Shown here piece after piece: positions 42,461-51,287 of a DNA stretch of 64,000 nucleotides. The position numbers and the translations under genes are program-made. Positions within the stretch are counted from its first letter, which is position 1. Each line of letters starts with the position of its first letter. Origin of the DNA: SZAS-18 sp038322235 (GTDB lineage: Bacteria > Verrucomicrobiota > Verrucomicrobiia > Chthoniobacterales > SZAS-18); assembly GCA_038322235.1 (NCBI GenBank), contig JBBQFQ010000019.1:1-64000 (forward strand), written 5' to 3'. The notes beneath the pieces were generated by a model. The model was given only the letters and a program-made list of their open reading frames with translations, was not told the origin of the DNA and did not search any database.

Positions 42461-44311
42461 ATGGCGAAGCAACCGACCGCATCCCACATCTACGACGAGA
42501 GCAAGATCAAGACGCTCTCATCGCTCGAGCATATCCGCGCCCGCACAGGCATGTACATCGGGCGCATCGGCGATGGCTCCCACTACGACGACGGCGTCTA
42601 CGTCCTGCTCAAGGAGGTGATCGACAACGCGGTCGACGAATTCATCATGGGCCACGGCAACGACGTGCTCATCACGATCGAAGGCCCGGTGGTGACGGTG
42701 CGCGACCACGGTCGCGGCATTCCGCTCGGAAAAGTGGTGGAATGCGTGTCGCGCATCAATACTGGCGCGAAATACAACGACGACGTTTTCCAGTTTTCCG
42801 TCGGCCTGAATGGCGTCGGCACGAAGGCGGTGAATGCGCTCGCGGCGGAGTTCAACGTCGTTTCGTATCGCGACGGGGAATTCACCCGCGCCGATTTCAA
42901 GCAGGGCGTGCTCGTGAAGCAGCAGCGGGCGAAGCAGTCGGAGCCGCAGCCCGATGGCACGTACGTCCGCTTCTCGCCCGACCCGGAGATCTTCAAACGG
43001 ATCGAATTCCGCGAGGAGCACGTCAGCCGGCGGCTCCGGCTGTACACCTTCCTCAACGCGGGCCTGAAGATCCGCTACAACGGCGCGCTCTACACCTCCC
43101 GCAACGGCCTGCTCGACCTCATCGAGGAGGAATCGGGCGACGAGGGGCTTTACCCGATTCTGCATCACCGCGAGAAGACGATCGAGATCGCGTTCACGCA
43201 TACGAACCGTTTCCACGAGGATCATTTCTCCTTCGTGAACGGGCAGTTCACGAGCGATGGCGGCACGCATCTGAGCGCCTTCCGCGAGGGCGTGCTCAAG
43301 GCGGTGAATGAGTTCACGAAGAAGAAGTTCGACGGCGAGGACGTGCGCGAAGGCCTCGTGGGCGCGATCGCGATCCGGCTGAAGGAGCCGCTCTTCGAAA
43401 GCCAGACGAAGAACAAGCTGGGTAACACGGAAATCCGCGGTGACCTCGTGACGAAGGTGCGCGACGTCGTGCTGGATCTCCTGCACCGGAATGCCGAGGC
43501 CGCGCAAAAGATCGTGGCCAAGGTGGAGGACACCGCCCGGCTGCGGCGCGAACTCGCGAGCGTGAAGAAGCTGGCACGCGAGCGGAACGCCGCCATCAGC
43601 CTCCGGGTTCCGCAGTTGAAGGACTGCAAGATCCACCGCGGTCAGAAGCGCGGCGGCGGCGAGCTCTCGATGATCTTCCTCTGCGAGGGCCAGAGCGCCG
43701 CGGGCAGCATCGTGAGCACCCGCGACGCCATGACCCAGGCGATCTTCGCGCTGCGAGGCAAGCCGCTGAACGTCTGCGATCTCGAGCGGGCGGCGATCTA
43801 CAAGAACGAGGAGCTGTACAACCTGATGCGGGCCCTCAACATCGAGGAAAGTGTCGATGGGCTCCGCTACGAAAAGGTCATCCTCGCGACCGATGCCGAT
43901 GTGGACGGGATGCACATTCGCAATCTGATCCTGACGTTCTTCCTCCGCTTTTTCCCGGAGCTGGTTTCGCGCGGGCACGTCTTCATCCTCGAGACCCCGC
44001 TCTTCCGCGTGCGGAACAAGAAGGAGACGAATTATTGCTACACCGAGGATGAGCGCATCTCGGCGATCACCCGGCTGGGAGCCAGCGCCGAGATCACCCG
44101 CTTCAAAGGCCTGGGCGAAATCAGCCCGAAGGAGTTCAAGCCCTTCATCGAACCGAAGACCACGCGGCTCTCCCAGGTGGGTCTCGAGAACTTGCACGGC
44201 GCCGACCTGATCCTGGATTTCTACATGGGTAAGAACACGCCCGAGCGCCGCGACTACATCATGAATCACCTCATCGTGGAACTCGAAGATGGTGCGCCCG
44301 TGGCGGCGTAG
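42461..44311 (+). CDS. Type IIA DNA topoisomerase subunit B (ParE/GyrB-like)
   Basis: From the ATG at 42461 there are 616 residues. The GHKL ATPase is clear: LSSLEHIRARTGMYIG, EVIDNAVDEF, VRDHGRGIPLG, and GGAxG-like VGLNGVGTKAVNALA. The transducer follows, with FVNGQFTSDGGTHLSAF. The TOPRIM region at about residue 409 reads LCEGQSAAGSIVSTRD ... ALRGKPLN, then ATDADVDGMHIRNL and RFKGLGEI. EGQSAAGS instead of EGDSAGGS is the form found in the second GyrB/ParE of Chlamydiae and Bacteroidetes relatives. The partner A subunit (ParC-like) is not adjacent. Divergent from infC. Confidence 0.93.
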   Translation: MAKQPTASHIYDESKIKTLSSLEHIRARTGMYIGRIGDGSHYDDGVYVLLKEVIDNAVDEFIMGHGNDVLITIEGPVVTVRDHGRGIPLGKVVECVSRINTGAKYNDDVFQFSVGLNGVGTKAVNALAAEFNVVSYRDGEFTRADFKQGVLVKQQRAKQSEPQPDGTYVRFSPDPEIFKRIEFREEHVSRRLRLYTFLNAGLKIRYNGALYTSRNGLLDLIEEESGDEGLYPILHHREKTIEIAFTHTNRFHEDHFSFVNGQFTSDGGTHLSAFREGVLKAVNEFTKKKFDGEDVREGLVGAIAIRLKEPLFESQTKNKLGNTEIRGDLVTKVRDVVLDLLHRNAEAAQKIVAKVEDTARLRRELASVKKLARERNAAISLRVPQLKDCKIHRGQKRGGGELSMIFLCEGQSAAGSIVSTRDAMTQAIFALRGKPLNVCDLERAAIYKNEELYNLMRALNIEESVDGLRYEKVILATDADVDGMHIRNLILTFFLRFFPELVSRGHVFILETPLFRVRNKKETNYCYTEDERISAITRLGASAEITRFKGLGEISPKEFKPFIEPKTTRLSQVGLENLHGADLILDFYMGKNTPERRDYIMNHLIVELEDGAPVAA

Positions 44312-44393
44312 GCGGGACGAGATGAGGCGAAGCTTGGCGCGCCAGACACCCGAAACCGCTCAGCTTGAAGCGGAGACTCCGAGATTCGGCCCG

Positions 44394-45545
44394 CTATCTC
44401 TCCGGCTCCACCGGCGGCTTCGCGGGCATCTCGAGAGGCTTGATCCGCTTCACGAGCTGGGTGAAGCGGAACCCTGGTTTTTGATTCGCATCGCCACCGA
44501 TGGGCGCGGGTCCTGGCTTTGGCGCTGGCGCAGGTGCCGCTGGTGCGACCGGCGGCACCACAGGCGCAGGCGCGGCAGCCGCCATGGGCACGGCGGCTGG
44601 AGCGGGAGACGCCGGCCTTGCGTCCAACGGCTGGCTCGGGGCGACCGCCGTGATGCGCTGCACGGGCTTGACGACCAGCGGCGTCACGATCGGTGGGCGC
44701 GGAGCAACCGGCGGTGGCGGGGCCGGAGCGACTGGGGGCGTGGGAGCGGCTTCCGGCTCGGGGAGACGCACGCGTGCAGTCGGCTGCGGGGCGCGTTGCA
44801 CGGGCAGGGCGACGGGCTTCGGTGGCTCGGACGGTGGTCCCGATGCCCGCAGCGGCGTGAAACCGCGGGGCGTCTGCGGCGCCTTTTCCTGCTCGAGGCG
44901 CCGGAAGAGAGCCGTGGATTTCTCGACCGGAGCCGCATCGGTGGAGCGGAGCGGCATCAGGTGATCCGGCGGCGACCGGCGTGGTTCCACCGCGGGAGAC
45001 ATTTTCGGGGCCGTGACGTGGCTACGCTTCTGATCCAGCCCCGGGGTCGGTTTTTTTTCGTCGGCGAAGAGGATCTCGTTGCCGCGGTCACGCGGCCGTT
45101 CCGGCGGCGGAGCGAGCGGCGCCGGGGGTTCGGCGATCGCAGTCGGCTCCGGCGTCTTCGGCACCTGCAGCACCGCCGCGACCTGGAGCAGGAGCGCCTC
45201 CATGTCCTCGATCGAGCGCGGAGAGTTCACGATCAGCCGCGCGCCCTGCCGGAGAAATTGCTGCCGGCGCGAGGCGTCCATCTCGCGGCTCATCACGATG
45301 ACTTTCAAAGCCGGCATGGCCTGCGCGATGCTGTGCACGACATGCATTCCCTCCACCATCGACGAGTCGACATCGACGAGAATCGGATCGTAGCCGCCGC
45401 CACGCGCGAAATCTGCCGCCTTCCCGAGCTCGGAAACGAGCATCACCTGGATGCGGCCCCGACTGAGCGAGGAAAAGGCATCGAATACGGCGTTGCTCAG
45501 ATTCGCACTCTCGCAGACGAAGAGGAGCTTGTGTGGCGCGGACAT
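44394..45545 (-). CDS. Degenerate receiver domain with long Pro/Ala-rich tail
   Basis: 383 residues. The first ~125 residues have the receiver fold pattern (HKLLFVCESANLSNAVFDAF, YDPILVDVDSSMVEGMHVV, LKVIVMSREMDASRRQQFLRQGARLIVNSP). The acidic pocket is incomplete, with CES at the first acidic positions, though an Asp near the phosphorylation site remains; the switch Lys is replaced. The remaining ~255 residues are low-complexity Pro/Ala/Val with basic patches, ending FRFTQLVKRIKPLEMPAKPP. It has no output domain, so it may be a scaffold or protein-interaction module. It is divergent from the radical-SAM gene. Confidence 0.75.
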   Translation of the reverse strand: MSAPHKLLFVCESANLSNAVFDAFSSLSRGRIQVMLVSELGKAADFARGGGYDPILVDVDSSMVEGMHVVHSIAQAMPALKVIVMSREMDASRRQQFLRQGARLIVNSPRSIEDMEALLLQVAAVLQVPKTPEPTAIAEPPAPLAPPPERPRDRGNEILFADEKKPTPGLDQKRSHVTAPKMSPAVEPRRSPPDHLMPLRSTDAAPVEKSTALFRRLEQEKAPQTPRGFTPLRASGPPSEPPKPVALPVQRAPQPTARVRLPEPEAAPTPPVAPAPPPPVAPRPPIVTPLVVKPVQRITAVAPSQPLDARPASPAPAAVPMAAAAPAPVVPPVAPAAPAPAPKPGPAPIGGDANQKPGFRFTQLVKRIKPLEMPAKPPVEPER

Positions 45546-45672
45546 GGAGCGGGTGGGGACAGGGTGCGCGGGGTCTGAGCGCGGAAATTACCAGCAGCAG
45601 CCGCACCGCCGCCATCGCAATCGCTCCGAATCGACGGTTCCATTTGAAAATCTCTGCGCCACGTTTGGGTCG

Positions 45673-46737
45673 ATGCGCGAAGTGAAAACCGGCGGGCGGG
45701 GGGCGGCGGAGAATCCGGCGAATCGTTTCATGCGGGCGTTCGTCGAGGTGGACGAGGATGCGCACCGGCATCCGGACGACGAGACGCCGGCGCCGCGCAC
45801 GCAGTTTTTCAACGACGACTCGCAGACGATCCTTTCGCACAACGACAGCCCGGATCTCGGCTTCGACGTTTCGCTCAACCCCTACCGCGGGTGCGAACAC
45901 GGCTGCATCTATTGCTACGCGCGGCCCACCCACGAGTACCTCGGCTTCAGCGCCGGGCTCGATTTTGAGAGCCGCATCATGGTGAAGCATCGCGCGCCGG
46001 AGCTGCTCCGCCGGGAGCTGACAAAGCCGGCCTGGAAACCGCAGGTCATCGCCTTTAGCGGCGTGACCGATTGCTATCAGCCGGTCGAGCGCAAGCTCCG
46101 CCTCACGCGCGCGTGCCTTGAGGTGTGCGCAGACTTCCGGAATCCGGTGGGCATCGTGACGAAGAACCACGCCATCACCCAGGACACGGATGTCCTCGGC
46201 CGGCTGGCGGAATTTCAGGCCATCGCCGCTTACATCTCCATCACCACGCTCGATCCGGAGCTGGCGAAGCGGATGGAGCCGCGGGCGTCGCCGCCCTCGC
46301 GACGGCTGGCGGCGATCCGGGAACTGCGGGCCGCGGGAATTCCCGTGGGCGTGATGACCGCGCCGCTCATCCCCGGGCTGAACGATCACGAGATGCCGGC
46401 GATCCTGGCAGCGGCCGCCGAGGCGGGGGCGCAATTTGCCGGCTACACCGTCCTGCGGCTGCCGTACGGACTGAAGGAGGTGTTCGCCCATTGGCTGGAT
46501 GAGCATTTTCCGGGACAGAAGGCGAAGATCCTGGGCCGGCTGCGGGATCTGCGGGACGGAAAGCTGAATGACTCGGACTTCGCCACGCGGATGACCGGCA
46601 CCGGCGCTCTCGCCGAGCAGATCCGGGCGCTCTTCCGCGTGGCCCGCGAGCGGGCCGGGCTGCCGCGGGGCGGACCGGCGCTGAGCGTGGCGAACTTCCG
46701 CCGGCCGGGGGAGGCGGAGCAGTTGTCGCTCCTGTGA
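45673..46737 (+). CDS. PA0069-family radical SAM protein
   Basis: From the ATG at 45673 there are 354 residues. The radical-SAM cluster motif is RGCEHGCIYCYARPTHEYLGFSAGLDFE (Cys-x3-Cys-x2-Cys), with SLNPY just before it. FSGVTDCYQPVERKLRLTRACLEV, GIVTKNHAITQDTDVL and SITTLDPELAKRMEPRASPPSRRLAAIREL match the PA0069/SplB-like group often annotated as Rv2578c-type. The reaction is unknown; kinship to spore photoproduct lyase suggests nucleic-acid chemistry but is not proof. A possible upstream start at 45451 lies inside the divergent gene and is rejected. Confidence 0.92.
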   Translation: MREVKTGGRGAAENPANRFMRAFVEVDEDAHRHPDDETPAPRTQFFNDDSQTILSHNDSPDLGFDVSLNPYRGCEHGCIYCYARPTHEYLGFSAGLDFESRIMVKHRAPELLRRELTKPAWKPQVIAFSGVTDCYQPVERKLRLTRACLEVCADFRNPVGIVTKNHAITQDTDVLGRLAEFQAIAAYISITTLDPELAKRMEPRASPPSRRLAAIRELRAAGIPVGVMTAPLIPGLNDHEMPAILAAAAEAGAQFAGYTVLRLPYGLKEVFAHWLDEHFPGQKAKILGRLRDLRDGKLNDSDFATRMTGTGALAEQIRALFRVARERAGLPRGGPALSVANFRRPGEAEQLSLL

Positions 46738-46792
46738 CCGCGTTCGATCTTGCCACGGGAGTTGGCTCCACTAGGATTCGCCCACGCGCGCT

Positions 46793-47665
46793 ATGATGGG
46801 ATTTGATTCTCCGGACGAGCAGGAGCCAATCGGGCACATCGGGGGATACCCGATCCATGCCGCGACGCTCCTGGCGATCCTGCACGTGGCGGCATTGTTC
46901 GCCTGCACGCTGCTCCTCGCCTTCAACGGCTCGGGCATCGTCACCGACCTCATGTTCAGCAGTGTGGCCGTTCTGGGTCAGGGACACGTCTGGGAGGTGA
47001 TCAGCTACGCCTTTGTCCATCTTCCGACTACGGTCTGGAACGTCCTTAATTTCGCGATGGAGATCTGGGTCCTCATCTGGCTGGGGCGGGAGGTCGAAAA
47101 ATTCATGGGGCGCCGTTTCTTCGTCACGCTCTATGGCGGACTCCTGCTGCTCGCGCCGGCGATCCTGTTGATCGGGAGCTTTGCCTTCGGACCGACGGGT
47201 TACTCCGACTCCCAGGTCCTGCACCTTTGCGTGATCGTGGCCTTCGCGGTGATCTACCCGAACGCGGAATTCTTCCTCGGGATCCGGGCGAAATGGATGG
47301 CCGCGATCCTTCTCGGCGCCTGGGTGCTCGTCTGTCTCGCCTCGCGGAATTGGAGCGGGGTGCTCGTTCTCTTCGGCAGCGCGGCGCTGACGTATCAATC
47401 CATCCGCTGGGCTGGCGTGGGCGACGGGCTCAATCTTTTCGCGGGGCTACAGCGCCGTTTCGATCGGCCCGGCACTGCGGCGCAGCCGAAGACAAAGCTG
47501 CTCTCCCGGCCGGAACCGGAGGAGGATGAGGCGCTGGAATCCGTCGATACCGTGCTGGAAAAGATCTCGAAGCAGGGGATCGGCAGTCTCACCTCGGGGG
47601 AGCGGGCCACGCTTGAGCGCGCCCGGGTCACCCTGCTCAACCGCAGCAAGAATCGCGAAAGCTGA
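46793..47665 (+). CDS. Rhomboid-like membrane protein lacking the catalytic serine motif
   Basis: 290 residues with six predicted membrane helices (~24-235). GHVWEVISYAFVHLPTTVWNVLNFAMEIWVLIWLGREVEKFMGRRFFVTLY follows the rhomboid pattern of loop 1 and helices 2-3. The GxSG motif and its His partner are missing, so it is probably an inactive pseudorhomboid. The soluble C-terminus (VDTVLEKISKQGIGSLTSGERATLERAR) matches the short helical tail (DUF6576-like) of bacterial rhomboid-family proteins. The next gene, a glycosyltransferase, starts two bases after its stop. Confidence 0.75.
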   Translation: MMGFDSPDEQEPIGHIGGYPIHAATLLAILHVAALFACTLLLAFNGSGIVTDLMFSSVAVLGQGHVWEVISYAFVHLPTTVWNVLNFAMEIWVLIWLGREVEKFMGRRFFVTLYGGLLLLAPAILLIGSFAFGPTGYSDSQVLHLCVIVAFAVIYPNAEFFLGIRAKWMAAILLGAWVLVCLASRNWSGVLVLFGSAALTYQSIRWAGVGDGLNLFAGLQRRFDRPGTAAQPKTKLLSRPEPEEDEALESVDTVLEKISKQGIGSLTSGERATLERARVTLLNRSKNRES

Positions 47666-47666
47666 C

Positions 47667-48371
47667 ATGGCGCCCGCCCCGTGGCTGAGCGTCGTGATCC
47701 CGTGCTGGAATGATGCGGAAGCGCTCGACCGCGCGCTCCAGTCCTTCGGCGCGGCCGCGCCATCGGGCGAGGCTGAGATCATCGTGGCCGATGCCAGCGC
47801 CGGCCAGGAATGCCGGACCACCGCCGTAGCCCGAAACGCGATCGTCGTCCCGTGTGAGCGCCCGAATCGCGGCGCCCAGATGAATGCGGGCGCCTCGCGG
47901 GCGGCGGGTGGGTGGCTGCTCTTCCATCACGCCGACACCGAATTCACGCCCGCCCACTTCGGCGCCCTGCGGGACGTGCGCGACCGCACGGAAGTGCTCG
48001 GCGGGGCGTTCCACCGGAAATTCGACGAGCGCCATCCGCGACTGCGCTGGCTGGAGCGCTTTCACCGCACGATGGGCACGCACCTTGGCGCCACGATCTA
48101 CGGCGATCAATCGTTCTACGTCAGGCGCGAACATTTCGCACGGCTGGGCGGCTTCGCAGATTATCCGCTGATGGAGGACATGGAGTTCTCGAAGCGACTG
48201 CGTCGGGCCGGAGGCGTGCACCTGCTGGATCCGCCCATCGCGACGTCGGCCCGCCGGTCCCAGAAAAACGGGGCTTGGCGGACGTCGATGCAAAACGGAG
48301 CCTTCATCGTACTCTTCAAACTCGGCGTCTCGCCCGTGCGACTGCACCGGTGGTACTACGCGCTCAAGTAG
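47667..48371 (+). CDS. Family 2 glycosyltransferase, TIGR04283 type
   Basis: 234 residues from the ATG at 47667. LSVVIPCWNDAEALDRALQSF, EIIVADASAG (metal-binding region), the characteristic RGAQMNAGASRAAGGWLLFHHADTEF, GGAFHRKFD, YGDQSFYVRREHFARLGGFADYPLMEDMEFSKRLRRAG (catalytic ED) are typical of the TIGR04283 group of small GT2 enzymes, some of which are linked to arsenosugar synthesis. The acceptor is unknown. It is coupled to the rhomboid-like gene. Confidence 0.9.
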   Translation: MAPAPWLSVVIPCWNDAEALDRALQSFGAAAPSGEAEIIVADASAGQECRTTAVARNAIVVPCERPNRGAQMNAGASRAAGGWLLFHHADTEFTPAHFGALRDVRDRTEVLGGAFHRKFDERHPRLRWLERFHRTMGTHLGATIYGDQSFYVRREHFARLGGFADYPLMEDMEFSKRLRRAGGVHLLDPPIATSARRSQKNGAWRTSMQNGAFIVLFKLGVSPVRLHRWYYALK

Positions 48372-48373
48372 CG

Positions 48374-50182
48374 TTACCTCGGTGCGGGCGGCGCGACCGC
48401 GATCGGGACGGCGGTGGTGTTGGCCTTGGCCCGATCGGCGAGGGCGAGGATCAGATCCGTCTTCGAGAGACTCCCCAGCAGCCGGCGCTCGCCCTTCGCG
48501 GAGACAACCGGCAGGCGCTCGAATTCGACGTGCGCGAAGCGCTCCAGCGCATCGGGGAGCGGCACCTCCGGCGTGATGGTGGGAAAGTCGTCCCGCCGCA
48601 ATTCGTCCGCGATCACCAGGCGCGCGAGCTCCGGCGTGCCGAGAAAATTCTTCACGTCGTGCAACGACACCGCACCCTGAAAAATTCCCCGCGCATCGGT
48701 CACGTAGAGAAAGCTGAAGCGATTCGTGAGGAACGTCTGGGCGACCTCCTCGAAGGGCGCATTTCCCCGGACCGAGGGGGGATCGGATTTCATGAGGTCG
48801 CCAACGCGCAGGGAGGCGATCCGGCTTTCGTAGGTCGGCCGCTCGTCCCGGCCGCGGAGCGACTCACTGTAGACCGAGCGCGGATCGACACCGCGGGCGA
48901 CGAAATACGCCACCACGCAAGCGGGCATGAGCGGGAGCACCACCTGGTAATCGAGCGTGAGCTCGAAGAGCATCAGCACGGCCATCATCGGCGCGTGCGT
49001 CGTCCCCGCGAGAAACGCGCCCATCCCGACGAGCGCAAAGCGCACCGCCTGGTCCGACATTCCCGGCAGGATCGGCGCGAGGACGTAATGCAGCAGTGCC
49101 CCGAGACTGGCGCCGACGAACAAGGTGGGCGTAAAGACGCCGCCGACGGCGCCGGAGCCGAAGGTGGCACCCGTGGCGAGAAGCTTGAGCAGAAGAATCA
49201 CCGCGACCGCCTGAAAGGCCAGCTGGCCCTGCAGGATCTCGCTCACGACCGTTTCGCCATTTCCACAGACCTGCGGACACCAGATCGCGATGACTCCGAC
49301 GAGCAGTCCGCCCAGGGCGGGCTTGAAGAGTGCTGGCAGGGGCACGCGCGTAAAGAAGGCCTGTCCGGTGCGCAGGAGCGCGAGAAAGGCCGGCGCAGCC
49401 AGCCCGCAAAGCAGTCCGATGACGAGCGCCGGGATCACCTCGGTGAGCGGAGCTGGCGGGAGCACGGGAATGAGGTAGAGCTGCGCCGGGCCGAGCGCCT
49501 GCCGGACCGTGAGGGTGGAAACGACCGAGGCAAAGACAAGCGGTCCAAAGCTCTCCATCGCGAGCGAGCCGAGCAGAATCTCCGCGACGAAGAGCGCCGC
49601 GGCGATGGGGGCATTGTACGCGGCCGCGATCCCGGCAGCGGCCCCGCAGGCGACGAGAAGACGCCGCCGCGGAGCGGGCCAGCGTCCGAATTTTCCGAGG
49701 AGTGAGGCGACGAGCGCCGAGAGCTGCACGAGCGGGCCTTCGCGACCGATCGACGCGCCGGTTGAGATGGAAAACAGGGCAGAGAGGGATTTGACGATAC
49801 TCGCGCGGAAACCGATCCGGCCATCGCCGAGCAGCACTGCCTCCATGAAATCCCGGCTCGCACCGGGACTGCCGGTGAGGCGCGGACCGAGATAGATGAG
49901 GAGCCCAGCGATGAGACCTCCCACCGCCGGCACCGCCACGCGCTGCCAGAGCGGCATCGCTTCGAAGGCCGCCACGGCCGAGCCCCCGTGCTGCGTGAAG
50001 AGCCATTGCAGATTGCGGGTCAGCGCGCGGAAACCGAGGGCGGCGAGTCCGCCGCCGAGACCGACGATTCCCGCCCAGAAGAGCGAGAGCTGCAGATCCG
50101 TGGGCCGGAGGTGTTCCGCGATCCAGACACGCACCCGCAGCAGGGCGACGAGGCGGGGTTGGAGCGGAAGCGCGGATTTCAC
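48374..50182 (-). CDS. ClC-family chloride channel/antiporter with CBS domains
   Basis: 602 residues with the ClC membrane core (~30-440) and two CBS domains (~455-590). GREGPLVQLSA (146-150) keeps the gating glutamate, which favours Cl-/H+ exchange. GGVFTPTLFVGASLGALLHY is the third selectivity segment. The first selectivity motif is GSPGASR instead of GSGIP, so ion preference may differ from chloride. The CBS pair could bind adenine nucleotides. The start ATG at 50182 precedes a short cytoplasmic helix. It converges on the glycosyltransferase gene with a 2-bp gap. Confidence 0.92.
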   Translation of the reverse strand: MKSALPLQPRLVALLRVRVWIAEHLRPTDLQLSLFWAGIVGLGGGLAALGFRALTRNLQWLFTQHGGSAVAAFEAMPLWQRVAVPAVGGLIAGLLIYLGPRLTGSPGASRDFMEAVLLGDGRIGFRASIVKSLSALFSISTGASIGREGPLVQLSALVASLLGKFGRWPAPRRRLLVACGAAAGIAAAYNAPIAAALFVAEILLGSLAMESFGPLVFASVVSTLTVRQALGPAQLYLIPVLPPAPLTEVIPALVIGLLCGLAAPAFLALLRTGQAFFTRVPLPALFKPALGGLLVGVIAIWCPQVCGNGETVVSEILQGQLAFQAVAVILLLKLLATGATFGSGAVGGVFTPTLFVGASLGALLHYVLAPILPGMSDQAVRFALVGMGAFLAGTTHAPMMAVLMLFELTLDYQVVLPLMPACVVAYFVARGVDPRSVYSESLRGRDERPTYESRIASLRVGDLMKSDPPSVRGNAPFEEVAQTFLTNRFSFLYVTDARGIFQGAVSLHDVKNFLGTPELARLVIADELRRDDFPTITPEVPLPDALERFAHVEFERLPVVSAKGERRLLGSLSKTDLILALADRAKANTTAVPIAVAPPAPR

Positions 50183-50338
50183 ATCAAGTTCGAGACGAGG
50201 CGCGCGGCCAGTGGCTCGGGCGCCGTCACCCCGCGCTGCGCTGCGTCAGACCTTAGCCGGAGAGGATCGGATGGGAAGAGCCGGTCTGATTCATCTTCGC
50301 GATTGCGGCGGGCGCCGCCCGACCTATCTGCGGGCGCG

Positions 50339-51205
50339 ATGGACCATCCCGAACCCCCCTCCCCCGCCCGCGCCTCGATTGATCAGCTCGTCGACATTGT
50401 CGCCACGCTCCGAGCCCCGGGTGGGTGCCCCTGGGATCGCGAACAAACGCATTCCTCGCTGCGCGGCTCCCTCCTCGAGGAGACGCATGAGGTCATCGCC
50501 GCGATCGAGAGCGGCGATCGCGAGAACCTGCGCGAGGAACTCGGCGACCTCCTGCTGCACGTCGTCTTTCACTCGCAGATCGAGCGCGAACTCGGGACCT
50601 TCACCTTCGAAGACGTCGCGGCCGGGGAATGCGACAAGATGATCCGGCGGCATCCGCACGTCTTTGGGCCCGACGCGGGCGAACTCGGCGACAGCGGCGC
50701 CGTCCTCACTCAGTGGGAGGAGTTGAAAAAGCGCGAAAAGGGAAACGGCCCGGCCAATGCCTCCGTGCTCGACAATCTGCCGCCTTCACTTCCGACCATC
50801 ATGCGCGCCCAAAAGGCGCAGGACAAGGCGGCGCGCCTGGGGTTTGACTGGCCGGTCGACGACATGCGCCCGGTTCTCGCGAAGCTGCGCGAAGAGATCG
50901 CGGAACTCGAGGAGGCCCTCGCCGAGGGCGTTCCCGCGGCGATCGAGGATGAGCTCGGCGACCTCTTCTTCAGCGTGGTGAATGTCGCGCGGCGGCTCCG
51001 CGTTGATGGAGAACTCGCCGCCCACAGGGCAACCGAGAAATTCATCGCGCGATTCCGGGCGACCGAGATCGCGATTCGCGCGGCGAAGGGCGAGCCAAAG
51101 TCCGCCACCCCCGAGGAATGGGACACCGCGTGGGAGGCGGCAAAGGCCGCAGCGTGCGGCTTCTGCCGCGTGACGAGACGAGCACCGGACTTAATAAGTT
51201 TCTAG
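50339..51205 (+). CDS. mazG: Nucleoside triphosphate pyrophosphohydrolase
   Basis: From the ATG at 50339 there are 288 residues. Two MazG helical-bundle domains are visible. The first has LRAPGGCPWDREQTHSSLRGSLLEETHEVIAAIESGDRENLREELGDLLLHVVFHS. The second has KLREEIAELEEALAEGVPAAIEDELGDLFFSVVNVARRL; each carries the EExxE/ExxD magnesium sites. It hydrolyses NTPs to NMP and PPi as a house-cleaning enzyme. ATPEEWDTAWEAAK is the usual end, followed by ~17 extra residues. Confidence 0.95.
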   Translation: MDHPEPPSPARASIDQLVDIVATLRAPGGCPWDREQTHSSLRGSLLEETHEVIAAIESGDRENLREELGDLLLHVVFHSQIERELGTFTFEDVAAGECDKMIRRHPHVFGPDAGELGDSGAVLTQWEELKKREKGNGPANASVLDNLPPSLPTIMRAQKAQDKAARLGFDWPVDDMRPVLAKLREEIAELEEALAEGVPAAIEDELGDLFFSVVNVARRLRVDGELAAHRATEKFIARFRATEIAIRAAKGEPKSATPEEWDTAWEAAKAAACGFCRVTRRAPDLISF

Positions 51206-51231
51206 TTGCTAACTTATCCAGTTCGATAAGG
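51193..51231. promoter_or_regulatory. Three linked inverted half-sites before the OprB-like porin gene
   Basis: AT-rich segment with AATAAGTT (51193-51200), AACTTATC (51211-51218) and CGATAAGG (51224-51231). ATAAGTT/AACTTAT pair across 10 bases, and CTTATC/GATAAG pair across 6 bases, so the middle element takes part in both inverted repeats. It overlaps the mazG stop codon and lies about 60-90 bp before the porin start, so it is a candidate operator for the porin promoter. Confidence 0.5.
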
Positions 51232-51287
51232 TGCGGGCGTTGCGTCCACGCCGACGGCTTGGAGGCAAACGCGTCCCAGCGCGACCC

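Noticed and set aside
42518..44269. 583-codon minus-strand open frame opposite the topoisomerase gene
   Set aside because: Antisense to conserved GHKL and TOPRIM motifs; no recognisable domain.
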